Assembly: GCA_949152475.1 (NCBI GenBank)
Contig: OX424564.1
Coordinates: forward strand, 434,001-498,000
Reading direction: 5' to 3'
DNA length: 64,000 nucleotides
DNA from: Terebella lapidaria
Lineage: Eukaryota > Annelida > Polychaeta > Terebellida > Terebellidae
Below the pieces are notes generated by a model. The model ran no database searches and was not told where the DNA came from. It saw nothing but the letters and a program-made list of their open reading frames with translations. Each line of letters starts with the position of its first letter. The first letter of the stretch is position 1. Positions 1-13,400 of the stretch are shown here, piece by piece. Position numbers and translations under genes: made by a program.

Positions 1-3000
1 CCAGAAGGCTGACCAGGTATGTACACGTACTATAGCGAGTGTGACCCTCAGCTCTCAGGCCAGGTCCAGAAGGCTGACCAGGTATGTACACGTACTATAG
101 CGAGTGTGACCCTCAGGCCAGGTCCAGAAGGCTGACCAGGTATGTACACGTACTATAGCGAGTGTGACCCTCAGGCCGGGTCCAGAAGGCTGACCAGGTA
201 TGTACACGTACTATAGTGAGTGTGACCCTCAGGCCAGGTCCAGAAGGCTGACCAGGTATGTACACGTACTATAGCGAGTGTGACTCTCAGCTCTCAGGCC
301 GGGTCCAGAAGGCTGACCAGGTATGTACACGTACTATAGCGAGTGTGACTCTCAGGCCAGGTCCAGAAGGCTGACCAGGTATGTACACGTACTATAGCGA
401 GTGTGACCCTCAGCTCTCAGGCCAGGTCCAGAAGGCTGACCAGGTATGTACACGTACTATAGCGAGTGTGACCCTCAGGCCAGGTCCAGAAGGCTGACCA
501 GGTATGTACACGTACTATAGCGAGTGTGACCCTCAGGCCAGGTCCAGAAGGCTGACCAGGTATGTACACGTACTATAGCGAGTGTGACCCTCAGGCCGGG
601 TCCAGAAGGCTGACCAGGTATGTACACGTACTATAGCGAGTGTGACCCTCAGCTCTCAGGCCAGGTCCAGAAGGCTGACCAGGTATGTACACGTACTATA
701 GCGAGTGTGACCCTCAGCTCTCAGGCCAGGTCCAGAAGGCTGACCAGGTATGTACACGTACTATAGTGAGTGTGACCCTCAGGCCAGGTCCAGAAGGCTG
801 ACCAGGTATGTACACGTACTATAGCGAGTGTGACTCTCAGCTCTCAGGCCGGGTCCAGAAGGCTGACCAGGTATGTACACGTACTATAGCGAGTGTGACT
901 CTCAGGCCAGGTCCAGAAGGCTGACCAGGTATGTACACGTACTATAGCGAGTGTGACCCTCAGCTCTCAGGCCGGGTCCAGAAGGCTGACCAGGTATGTA
1001 CACGTACTATAGAGAGTGTGACCCTCAGGCCGGGTCCAGAAGGCTGACCAGGTATGTACACGTACTATAGCGAGTGTGACCCTCAGCTCTCAGGCCAGGT
1101 CCAGAAGGCTGACCAGCTATGTACACGTACTATAGCGAGTGTGACCCTCAGGCCAGGTCCAGAAGGCTGACCAGGTATGTACACGTACTATAGCGAGTGT
1201 GACCCTCAGGCCGGGTCCAGAAGGCTGACCAGGTATGTACACGTACTATAGCGAGTGTGACCCTCAGCTCTCAGGCCGGGTCCAGAAGGCTGACCAGGTA
1301 TGTACACGTACTATAGCGAGTGTGACCCTCAGCTCTCAGGCCAGGTCCAGAAGGCTGACCAGGTATGTACACGTACTATAGCGAGTGTGACCCTCAGCTC
1401 TCAGGCCAGGTCCAGAAGGCTGACCAGGTATGTACACGTACTATAGCGAGTGTGACCCTCAGCTCTCAGGCCAGGTCCAGAAGGCTGACCAGGTATGTAC
1501 ACGTACTATAGCGAGTGTGACTCTCAGCTCTCAGGCCAGGTCCAGAAGGCTGACCAGGTATGTACACGTACTATAGCGAGTGTGACCCTCAGGCCAGGTC
1601 CAGAAGGCTGACCAGGTATGTACACGTACTATAGCGAGTGTGACCCTCAGCTCTCAGGCCAGGTCCAGAAGGCTGACCAGGTATGTACACGTACTATAGC
1701 GAGTGTGACTCTCAGGCCAGGTCCAGAAGGCTGACCAGGTATGTACACGTACTATAGCGAGTGTGACCCTCAGCTCTCAGGCCGGGTCCAGAAGGCTGAC
1801 CAGGTATGTACACGTACTATAGCGAGTGTGACCCTCAGCTCTCAGGCCAGGTCCAGAAGGCTGACCAGGTATGTACACGTACTATAGCGAGTGTGACCCT
1901 CAGGCCAGGTCCAGAAGGCTGACCAGGTATGTACACGTACTATAGCGAGTGTGACCCTCAGGCCAGGTCCAGAAGGCTGACCAGGTATGTACACGTACTA
2001 TAGCGAGTGTGACCCTCAGCTCTCAGGCCAGGTCCAGAAGGCTGACCAGGTATGTACACGTACTATAGCGAGTGTGACCCTCAGGCCAGGTCCAGAAGGC
2101 TGACCAGGTATGTACACGTACTATAGCGAGTGTGACCCTCAGCTCTCAGGCCAGGTCCAGAAGGCTGACCAGGTATGTACACGTACTATAGCGAGTGTGA
2201 CCCTCAGGCCAGGTCCAGAAGGCTGACCAGGTATGTACACGTACTATAGTGAGTGTGACCCTCAGCTCTCAGGCCAGGTCCAGAAGGCTGACCAGGTATG
2301 TACACGTACTATAGCGAGTGTGACCCTCAGCTCTCAGGCCAGGTCCAGAAGGCTGACCAGGTATGTACACGTACTATAGCGAGTGTGACCCTCAGCACTC
2401 AGGCCAGGTCCAGAAGGCTGACCAGGTATGTACACGTACTATAGCGAGTGTGACCCTCAGCTCTCAGGCCGGGTCCAGAAGGCTGACCAGGTATGTACAC
2501 GTACTATAGCGAGTGTGACCCTCAGGCCGGGTCCAGAAGCCTGACCAGGTATGTACACGTACTATAGCGAGTGTGACCCTCAGGCCAGGTCCAGAAGGCT
2601 GACCAGGTATGTACACGTACTATAGCGAGTGTGACCCTCAGGCCAGGTCCAGAAGGCTGACCAGGTATGTACACGTACTATAGCGAGTGTGACCCTCAGG
2701 CCGGGTCCAGAAGGCTGACCAGGTATGTACACGTACTATAGCGAGTGTGACCCTCAGGCCAGGTCCAGAAGGCTGACCAGGTATGTACACGTACTATAGC
2801 GAGTGTGACCCTCAGGCCAGGTCCAGAAGGCTGACCAGGTATGTACACGTACTATAGCGAGTGTGACCCTCAGCTCTCAGGCCAGGTCCAGAAAGCTGAC
2901 CAGGTATGTACACGTACTATAGCGAGTGTGACCCTCAGCTCTCAGGCCGGGTCCAGAAGGCTGACCAGGTATGTACACGTACTATAGCGAGTGTGACCCT

Positions 3001-6000
3001 CAGCTCTCAGGCCAGGTCCTGAAGGCTGACCAGGTATGTACACGTACTATAGCGAGTGTGACCCTCAGCCCTCAGGCCAGGTCCAGAAGGCTGACCAGGT
3101 ATGTACACGTACTATAGCGAGTGTGACCCTCAGGCCAGGTCCAGAAGGCTGACCAGGTATGTACACGTACTATAGCGAGTGTGACCCTCAGGCCAGGTCC
3201 AGAAGGCTGACCAGGTATGTACACGTACTATAGCGAGTGTGATCCTCAGGCCAGGTCCAGAAGGCTGACCAGGTATGTACACGTACTATAGCGAGTGTGA
3301 CCCTCAGGCCAGGTCCAGAAGGCTGACCAGGTATGTACACGTACTATAGCGAGTGTGACCCTCAGCTCTCAGGCCAGGTCCAGAAGGCTGACCAGGTATG
3401 TACACGTACTATAGCGAGTGTGACCCTCAGGCCGGGTCCAGAAGGCTGACCAGGTATGTACACGTACTATAGCGAGTCTGACCCTCAGGCCAGGTCCAGA
3501 AGGCTGACCAGGTATGTACACGTACTATAGCGAGTGTGACCCTCAGGCCAGGTCCAGAAGGCTGACCAGGTATGTACACGTACTATAGCGAGTGTGACCC
3601 TCAGGCCAGGTCCAGAAGGCTGACCAGGTATGTGCACGTACTATAGCGAGTGTGACCCTCAGGCCAGGTCCAGAAGGCTGACCAGGTATGTACACGTACT
3701 ATAGCGAGTGTGACCCTCAGCTCTCAGGCCAGGTCCAGAAGGCTGACCAGGTATGTACACGTACTATAGCGAGTGTGACCCTCAGCTCTCAGGCCAGGTC
3801 CAGAAGGCTGACCAGGTATGTACACGTACTATAGCGAGTGTGACCCTCAGGCCGGGTCCAGAAGGCTGACCAGGTATGTACACGTACTATAGCGAGTGTG
3901 ACTCTCAGGCCAGGTCCAGAAGGCTGACCAGGTATGTACACGTACTATAGCGAGTGTGACCCTCAGGCCAGGTCCAGAAGGCTGACCAGGTATGTACACG
4001 TACTATAGCGAGTGTGACCCTCAGGCCGGGTCCAGAAGGCTGACCAGGTATGTACACGTACTATAGCGAGTGTGACCCTCAGGCCGGGTCCAGAAGGCTG
4101 ACCAGGTATGTACACGTACTATAGCGAGTGTGACCCTCAGGCCGGGTCCAGAAGGCTGACCAGGTATGTACACGTACTATAGCGAGTGTGACCCTCAGCT
4201 CTCAGGCCAGGTTGAGAAGGCTGACCAGGTATGTACACGTACTATAGCGAGTGTGACCCTCAGGCCAGGTCCAGAAGGCTGACCAGGTATGTACACGTAC
4301 TATAGCGAGTGTGACCCTCAGGCCGGGTCCAGAAGGCTGACCAGGTATGTACACGTACTATAGCGAGTGTGACCCTCAGGCCGGGTCCAGAAGGCTGACC
4401 AGGTATGTACACGTACTATAGCGAGTGTGACCCTCAGCTCTCAGGCCAGGTCCAGAAGGCTGACCAGGTATGTACACGTACTATAGCGAGTGTGACCCTC
4501 AGACCAGGTCCAGAAGGCTGACCAGGTATGTACACGTACTATAGCGAGTGTGATCCTCAGCTCTCAGGCCAGGTCCAGAAGGCTGACCAGGTATGTACAC
4601 GTACTATAGCGAGTGTGACCCTCAGGCCAGGTCCAGAAGGCTGACCAGGTATGTACACGTACTATAGCGAGTGTGACTCTCAGGCCAGGTCCAGAAGGCT
4701 GACCAGGTATGTACACGTACTATAGCGAGTGTGATCCTCAGCTCTCAGGCCAGGTCCAGAAGGCTGACCAGGTATGTACACGTACTATAGCGAGTGTGAC
4801 CCTCAGGCCAGGTCCAGAAGGCTGACCAGGTATGTACACGTACTATAGCGAGTGTGACCCTCAGGCCGGGTCCAGAAGGCTGACCAGGTATGTACACGTA
4901 CTATAGCGAGTGTGACCCTCAGGCCGGGTCCAGAAGGCTGACCAGGTATGTACACGTACTATAGCGAGTGTGACTCTCAGGCCAGGTCCAGAAGGCTGAC
5001 CAGGTATGTACACGTACTATAGCGAGTGTGACCCTCAGGCCAGGTCCAGAAGGCTGACCAGGTATGTACACGTACTATAGCGAGTGTGACTCTCAGGCCG
5101 GGTCGAGAAGGCTGACCAGGTATGTACACGTACTATAGCCAGTGTGACTCTCAGGCCAGGTCCAGAAGGCTGACCAGGTATGTACACGTACTATAGCGAG
5201 TGTGACCCTCAGGCCAGGTCCAGAAGGCTGACCAGGTATGTACACGTACTATAGCGAGTGTGACCCTCAGGCCGGGTCCAGAAGGCTGACCAGGTATGTA
5301 CACGTACTATAGCGAGTGTGACCCTCAGCTCTCAGGCCAGGTCCAGAAGGCTGACCAGGTATGTACACGTACTATAGCGAGTGTGACCCTCAGGCCAGGT
5401 CCAGAAGGCTGACCAGGTATGTACACGTACTATAGCGAGTGTGACCCTCAGCTCTCAGGCCGGGTCGAGAAGGCTGACCAGGTATGTACACGTACTATAG
5501 CGAGTGTGATCCTCAGGCCAGGTCCAGAAGGCTGACCAGGTATGTACACGTACTATAGCGAGTGTGACCCTCAGGCCAGGTCCAGAAGGCTGACCAGGTA
5601 TGTACACGTACTATAGCGAGTGTGACCCTCAGGCCGGGTCCAGAAGGCTGACCAGGTATGTACACGTACTATAGCGAGTGTGACCCTCAGCTCTCAGGCC
5701 AGGTCCAGAAGGCTGACCAGGTATGTACACGTACTATAGCGAGTGTGACCCTCAGGCCAGGTCCAGAAGGCTGACCAGGTATGTACACGTACTATAGCGA
5801 GTGTGACCCTCAGGCCGGGTCCAGAAGGCTGACCAGGTATGTACACGTACTATAGCGAGTGTGACCCTCAGCTCTCAGGCCAGGTCCAGAAGGCTGACCA
5901 GGTATGTACACGTACTATAGCGAGTGTGACCCTCAGGCCAGGTCGAGAAGGCTGACCAGGTATGTACACGTACTATAGCGAGTGTGACTCTCAGCTCTCA

Positions 6001-7424
6001 GGCCAGGTCCAGAAGGCTGACCAGGTATGTACACGTACTATAGCGAGTGTGACCCTCAGGCCGGGTCCAGAAGGCTGACCAGGTATGTACACGTACTATA
6101 GCGAGTGTGACCCTCAGGCCGGGTCCAGAAGGCTGACCAGGTATGTACACGTACTATAGCGAGTGTGACCCTCAGCTCTCAGGCCAGGTCCAGAAGGCTG
6201 ACCAGGTATGTACACGTACTATAGCGAGTGTGACCCTCAGCTCTCAGGCCAGGTCCAGAAGGCTGACCAGGTATGTACACGTACTATAGCGAGTGTGACT
6301 CTCAGGCCAGGTCCAGAAGGCTGACCAGGTATGTACACGTACTATAGCGAGTGTGACTCTCAGGCCAGGTCCAGAAGGCTGACCAGGTATGTACACGTAC
6401 TATAGCGAGTGTGACCCTCAGGCCAGGTCCAGAAGGCTGACCAGGTATGTACACGTACTATAGCGAGTGTGACCCTCAGCACTCAGGCCAGGTCCAGAAG
6501 GCTGACCAGGTATGTACACGTACTATAGCGAGTGTGACCCTCAGCACTCAGGCCAGGTCCAGAAGGCTGACCAGGTATGTACACGTACTATAGCGAGTGT
6601 AACCCTCAGGCCAGGTCCAGAAGGCTGACCAGGTATGTACACGTACTATAGCGAGTGTGACCCTCAGGCCGGGTCCAGAAGGCTGACCAGGTATGTACAC
6701 GTACTATAGCGAGTGTGACCCTCAGGCCAGGTCCAGAAGGCTGACCAGGTATGTACACGTACTATAGCGAGTGTGACCCTCAGGCCAGGTCCAGAAGGCT
6801 GACCAGGTATGTACACGTACTATAGCGAGTGTGACCCTCAGGCCGGGTCCAGAAGGCTGACCAGGTATGTACACGTACTATAGCGAGTGTAACCCTCAGG
6901 CCAGGTCCAGAAGGCTGACCAGGTATGTACACGTACTATAGCGAGTGTTACTCTCAGCTCTCAGGCCAGGTCCAGAAGGCTGACCAGGTATGTACACTTA
7001 CTATAGCGAGTGTGACCCTCAGCTCTCAGGCCGGGTCCAGAAGGCTGACCAGGTATGTACACGTACTATAGCGAGTGTGACCCTCAGGCCGGGTCCAGAA
7101 GGCTGACCAGGTATGTACACGTACTATAGCGAGTGTGACCCTCAGCTCTCAGGCCAGGTCCAGAAGGCTGACCAGGTATGTACACGTACTATAGCGAGTG
7201 TGACCCTCAGCTCTCAGGCCAGGTCCAGAAGGCTGACCAGGTATGTACACGTACTATAGCGAGTGTGATCCTCAGCTCTCAGGCCAGATCCAGAAGGCTG
7301 ACCAGGTATGTACACGTACTATAGCGAGTGTGACCCTCAGCTCCCAGGCCAGGTCCAGAAGGCTGACCAGGTATGTACACGTACTATAGCGAGTGGGACC
7401 CTCAGCTCTCAGGCCAGGTCGAGA
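1..7424 (+). repeat. 58/65-bp tandem array made of an exon 3' end plus its 5' splice site (gene A intron 7)
   Basis: About 120 head-to-tail copies fill the window from base 1. A full unit (65 bp) runs from ATGTACACGTACTATAGCG through the coding sequence for YYSECDPQLSGQVQKADQ to the donor CAG/GTATGT. The exon it derives from can be read intact in gene B (26906-27035). A second form (58 bp) lacks 7 bp (CTCTCAG) between two CTCAG copies; the two forms are mixed irregularly. Common point variants are GCCGGG for GCCAGG and GACTCTCAG for GACCCTCAG. Neither unit length is divisible by three and each copy contains TAG in the coding frame, so the array can only be intronic. The right edge decays at about 7420 into an A-rich stretch. 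The left edge is outside the window. Confidence 0.97.
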
Positions 7425-10400
7425 AAACTAACCAAAAAAAAACTAGATCTGCTTTCCATTTTCCGTTTGGTACCTATCATATTACGACGAGGTTAATATA
7501 CCTCTTTCACATACTATGAAGTTCTCGTTCTTGTCCATCTACAGGTCGTGCCTCTGTTCATGATGGCGGTGATGGGTGATTACCATGGACTGCCGGGTCT
7601 GTTTTTGGCTGCCTGTACCAGTGGATCCTTGAGGTACGGAAGGCTAAAAGCCAGCAATTTGATAATGTCCACTCGGAGATTGTAGGCTGGTGGATCAGTT
7701 CCGTTCAAATTAGGGTAGCAAATTGGTTTCCGCTTGGTTGAGCCGCCGAGGTATGCCGTTTACCCTCTCTAGCACAGTGTCGGGAGCACTGAACTCGATG
7801 GCCGCCGTGGTGCTCCTGGATTTTGTTGAGCCTATATACAAACATTACAAGAGAAAGGAAATCCCAGAAGCAGTCAGTTTACTTCTGACTCGCGTGACAG
7901 GCGAGTGAACCTCCGTATCGGAACCAAGCATAAACTTTACGTTGACGTCCAATCCCTAAGAAAAAGATGACGTTGAGGGATGTGTGATTCATCGATATAT
8001 CTCAACACAATCATAATTCGCTGCTGTCCACAGTTTTGCTGATGGGCGTTCTGGTGACAATCCTGGCGTTCATTGTTCCGGTGATGAGCGACCTGGTACT
8101 GACGATTTCCATCAGCGTTCTGGGAATGGTCGGAGGTCCGATCTGTGGTGTAGTGGCAGCTGGTCTCTTCACCCCCTGTGTGTCCTCCTGGGTGAGTGTT
8201 CTGGGAATGGTCGGAGGTCCAATCTGTGGGGTAGTGGCAGCTGGTCTCTTCACCCCCTGTGTGTCCTCCTGGGTAAGTGTTCTGGGAATGGTCGGAGGCC
8301 TGATCTGTGGGGTAGTGGCAGCTGGTCTCTTCACCCCCTGTGTGTCCTCCTGGGTAAGTGTTCTGGGAATGGTCGGAGGCCCGATCTGTGGGGTAGTGGC
8401 AGCTGGTCTCTTCACTCCCTGTGTGTGCTGGGTAAGTGTTCTGGGAATGGTCGGAGGCCTGATCTGTGGGGTAGTGGCAGCTGGTCTCTTCACCCCCTGT
8501 GTGTCCTGGGTAAGTGTTCTGGGAATGGTCGGAGGCCTGATCTGTGGGGTAGTGGCAGCTGGTCTCTTCACCCCCTGTGTGTCCTGGATAAGTGTTCTGG
8601 GAATGGTCGGAGGCCCGATCTGTGGGATAGTGGCAGCTGGTCTCTTCACTCTCTGTGTGTCCTGGGTAAGTGTTCTGGGAATGGTCGGAGGCCTGATCTG
8701 TGGGGTAGTGGCAGCTGGTCTCTTCACTCTCTGTGTGTCCTGGGTAAGTGTTCTGGGAATGGTCGGAGGTCCGATCTGTGGGGTAGTGTCAGCTGGTCTC
8801 TTCACTCCCTGTGTGTCCTGGGTAAGTGTTCTGGGAATGGTCGGAGGCCTGATCTGTGGGGTAGTGCCAGCTGGTCTCTTCACTCCCTGTGTGTCCTGGG
8901 TAAGTGTTCTGGGAATGGTCGGAGGCCTGATCTGTGGGGTAGTGGCAGCTGGTCTCTTCACCCCATGTGTGTCCTGGATAAGTGTTCTGGGAATGGTCGG
9001 AGGCCTGATCTGTGGGGTAGTGGCAGCTGGTCTCTTCACTCCCTGTGTGTCCTGGGTAAGTGTTCTGGGAATGGTCGGAGGCCTGATCTGTGGGGTAGTG
9101 GCAGCTGGTCTCTTCACTCCCTGTGTGTCCTGGGTAAGTGTTCTGGGAATGGTCGGAGTTCTGATCTGTGGGGTAGTGGCAGCTGGTCTCTTCACCCCCT
9201 GTGTGTCCTGGGTAAGTGTTCTCGGAATGGTCGGAGGCCTGATCTGTGGGGTAGTGGCAGCTGGTCTCTTCACCCCCTGTGTGTCCTCCTGGGTAAGTGT
9301 TCTGGGAATGGTCGGAGGTCCGATCTGTGGGGTAGTGGCAGCTGGTCTCTTCACTCCCTGTGTGTCCTGGGTAAGTGTTCTGGGAATGGTCGGAGGCCCG
9401 ATCTGTGGGGTAGTGGCAGCTGGTCTTTTCACTCCCTGTGTGTCCTGGGTAAGTGTTCTGGGAATGGTCGGAGGCCTCATCTGTGGGGTAGTGGCAGCTG
9501 GTCTCTTCACCCCCTGTGTGTCCTGGGTAAGTGTTCTGGGAATGGTCGGAGGTCTGATCTGTGGGGTAGTGGCAGCTGGTCTCTTCACTCCCTGTGTGTC
9601 CTGGGTAAGTGTTCTGGGAATGGTCGGAGGCCTGATCTGTGGGGTAGTGGCAGCTGGTCTCTTCACTCCCTGTGTGTCCTGGGTAAGTGTTCTGGGAATG
9701 GTCGGAGGCCTGATCTGTGGGGTAGTGGCAGCTGGTCTCTTCACTCCCTGTGTGTCCTGGGTAAGTGTTCTGGGAATGGTCGGAGGCCCGATCTGTCGGG
9801 TAGTGGCAGCTGGTCTCTTCACTCCCTGTGTGTCCTGGGTAAGTGTTCTGGGAATGGTCGGAGGCCCGATCTGTCGGGTAGTGGCAGCTGGTCTCTTCAC
9901 TCCCTGTGTGTCCTGGGTAAGTGTTCTGCGAATGGTCGGAGGCCTGATCTGTGGGGTAGTGGCAGCTGGTCTCTTCACCCCCTGTGTGTCCTGGGTAAGT
10001 GTTCTGGGAATGGTCGGAAGCCTGATCTGTGGGGTAGTGGCAGCTGGTCTCTTCACTCCCTGTGTGTCCTGGGTAAGTGTTCTGGGAATGGTCGGAGGCC
10101 TGATCTGCGGGGTAGTGGCAGCTGGTCTCTTCACTCCCTGTGTGTCCTGGGTAAGTGTTCTGGGAATGGTCGGTGGTCCGATCTGTGGGGTAGTGGCAGC
10201 TGGTCTCTTCACCCCCTGTGTGTCCTGGGTAAGTGTTCTGGGAATGGTCGGAGGCCTGATCTGTGGGGTAGTGGCAGCTGGTCTCTTCACTCCCTGTGTG
10301 TCCTCCTGGGTAAGTGTTCTGGGAATGGTCGGAGGTCCGATCTGTGGGGTAGTGGCAGCTGGTCTCTTCACTCCCTGTGTGTCCTCCTGGGTAAGTGTTC

Positions 10401-13400
10401 TGGGAATGGTCGGAGGCCTGATCTGTGGGGTAGTGGCAGCTGGTCTCTTCACTCCCTGTGTGTCCTGGGTAAGTGTTCTGGGAATGGTCGGTGGTCCGAT
10501 CTGTGGGGTAGTGGCAGCTGGTCTCTTCACCCCCTGTGTGTCCTGGGTAAGTGTTCTGGGAATGGTCGGAGGCCTGATCTGTGGGGTAGTGGCAGCTGGT
10601 CTCTTCACTCCCTGTGTGTCCTGGGTAAGTGTTCTGGGAATGGTCGGAGGCCTGATCTGTGGGGTAGTGGCAGCTGGTCTCTTCACTCCCTGTGTGTCCT
10701 CCTGGGTAAGTGTTCTGGGAATGGTCGGAGGTCCGATCTGTGGGGTAGTGGCAGCTGGTCTCTTCACTCCCTGTGTGTCCTCCTGGGTAAGTGTTCTGGG
10801 AATGGTCGGAGGTCCGATCTGTGGGGTAGTGGCAGCTGGTCTCTTCACTCCCTGTGTGTCCTGGGTAAGTGTTCTGGGAATGGTCGGAGGCCTGATCTGT
10901 GGGGTAGTGGCAGCTGGTCTCTTCACTCCTTGTGTGTCCTGGGTAAGTGTTCTGGGAATGGTCGGAGGTCCGATCTGTGGGGTAGTGGCAGCTGGTCTCT
11001 TCACCCCCTGTGTGTCCTGGGTAAGTGTTCTGGGATTGGTCGGAGGTCTGATCTGTGGGGTAGTGGCAGCTGGTCTCTTCACTCCCTGTTTGTCCTGGGT
11101 AAGTGTTCTGGGAATGGTCGGAGGCCTGATCTGTAGGGTAGTGGCAGCTGGTCTCTTCACTCCCTGTGTGTCCTGGGTAAGTGTTCTGGGAATGGTCGGA
11201 GGTCCGATCTGTGGGGTAGTGGCAGCTGGTCTCTTCACCCCCTGTGTGTCCTGGGTGTCGGAGGCCCGATCTGTGGGGTAGTGGCAGCTGGTCTCTTCAC
11301 TCCCTGTGTGTCCTGGGTAAGTGTTCTGGGAATGGTCGGAGGTCCGATCTGTGGGGTAGTGGCAGCTGGTCTCTTCACTCCCTGTGTGTCCTGGGTAAGT
11401 GTTCTGGGAATGGTCGGAGGTCCGATCTGTGGGGTAGTGGCAGCTGGTCTCTTCACTCCCTGTGTCCTGGGTCAGTGTTCTGGGAATGGTCGGAGGTCTG
11501 ATCCGTGGGGTAGTGGCAGCTGGTCTCTTCACCCCCTGTGTGTCCTGGGTAAGTGTTCTGGGAATGGTCGGAGGTCCGATCTGTGGGGTAGTGGCAGCTG
11601 GTCTCTTCACTCCCTGTGTCCTGGGTCAGTGTTCTGGGAATGGTCGGAGGTCTGATCTGTGGGGTAGTGGCAGCTGGTCTCTTCACTCCCTGTGTGTCCT
11701 GGGTAAGTGTTCTGGGAATGGTCGGAGGTCTGATCTGTGGGGTAGTGGCAGCTGGTCTCTTCACTCCCTGTGTGTCCTGGGTAAGTGTTCTGGGAATGGT
11801 CGGAAGCCTGATCTGTTTGGTAGTGGCAGCTGGTCTCTTCACTCCCTGTGTGTCCTGGGTAAGTGTTCTGGGAATGGTCGGAGGTCTGATCTGTGGGGTA
11901 GTGGCAGCTGGTCTCTTCACTCCCTGTGTGTCCTGGGTAAGTGTTCTGGGAATGGTCGGAGGTCTGATCTGTGGGGTAGTGGCAGCTGGTCTCTTCACTC
12001 CCTGTGTGTCCTGGGTAAGTGTTCTGGGAATGGTCGGAGGCCTGATCTGTGGGGTAGTGGCAGCTGGTCTCTTCACCCCCTGTGTGTCCTCCTGGGTAAG
12101 TGTTCTGGGAATGGTCGGAGGTCCGATCTGTGGGGTAGTGGCAGCTGGTCTCTTCACCCCCTGTGTGTCCTCCTAGGTAAGTGTTCTGGGAATGGTCGGA
12201 AGCCTGATATGTGGGGTAGTGGCAGCTGGTCTCTTCACTCCCTGTGTGTCCTGGGTAAGTGTTCTGGGAATGGTCGGAGGCCTGATCTGTGGGGTAGTAG
12301 CAGGTGGTCTCTTCACTCCCTGTGTGTCCTGGGTAAGTGTTCTGGGAATGGTCGGAGGCCTGATCTGTGGGGTAGTGGCAGCTGGTCTCTTCACTCCCTG
12401 TGTGTCCTGGGTAAGTGTTCTGGGAATGGTCGGAGGCCTGATCTGTGGGGTAGTGGCAGCTGGTCTCTTCACTCCCTGTGTGTCCTGGGTAAGTGTTCTG
12501 GGAATGGTCGGAGGCCTGATCTGTGGGGTAGTGGCAGCTGGTCTCTTCACTCCCTGTGTGTCCTGGGTAAGTGTTCTGGGAATGGTCGGAGGCCTGATCT
12601 GTGGGGTAGTGGCAGCTGGTCTCTTCAACCCCTGTGTGTCCTGGGTAAGTGTTCTGGGAATGGTCGGAGGCCTGATCTGTGGGGTAGTGGCAGCTGGTCT
12701 CTTCACCCCCTGTGTGTCCTGGGTAAGTGTTCTGGGAATGGTCGGAGGCCTGATCTGTAGGGTAGTGGCAGCTGGTCTCTTCACCCCCTGTGTGTCCTGG
12801 GTAAGTGTTCTGGGAATGGTCGGAGGCCTGATCTGTGGGGTAGTGGCAGCTGGTCTCTTCACCCCCTGTGTGTCCTGGGTAAGTGTTCTGGGAATGGTCG
12901 GAGGTCCGATCTGTGGGGTAGTGGCAGCTGGTCTCCTCACCCCCTGTGTGTCCTGGGTAAGTGTTCTGGGAATGGTCGGAGGTCCGATCTGTGGGGTAGT
13001 AGCAGGTGGTCTCTTCACTCCCTGTGTGTCCTGGGTAAGTGTTCTGGGAATGGTCGGAGGCCTGATCTGTGGGGTAGTGGCAGCTGGTCTCTTCACCCCC
13101 TGTGTGTCCTGGGTGAGTGTTCTGGGAATGGTCGGGGGCCCGATCTGTGGGGTAGTGGCAGCTGGTCTCTTCACTCCCTGTGTGTCCTCCTGGGTAAGTG
13201 TTCTGGGAATGGTCGGAGGCCTGATCTGTGGGGTAGTGGCAGCTGGTCTCTTCACCCCCTGTGTGTCTTCCTGGGTAAGTGTTCTGGGAATGGTCGGAGG
13301 CCTGATCTGTGGGGTAGTGGCAGCTGGTCTCTTCACCCCCTGTGTGTCTTCCTGGGTAAGTGTTCTGGGAATGGTCGGAAGCCCGATCTGTGGGGTAGTG

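Noticed and set aside
1..7424. CRISPR-like array
   Set aside because: Units are contiguous, with no unique spacers, and derive from an exon of a spliced animal gene.
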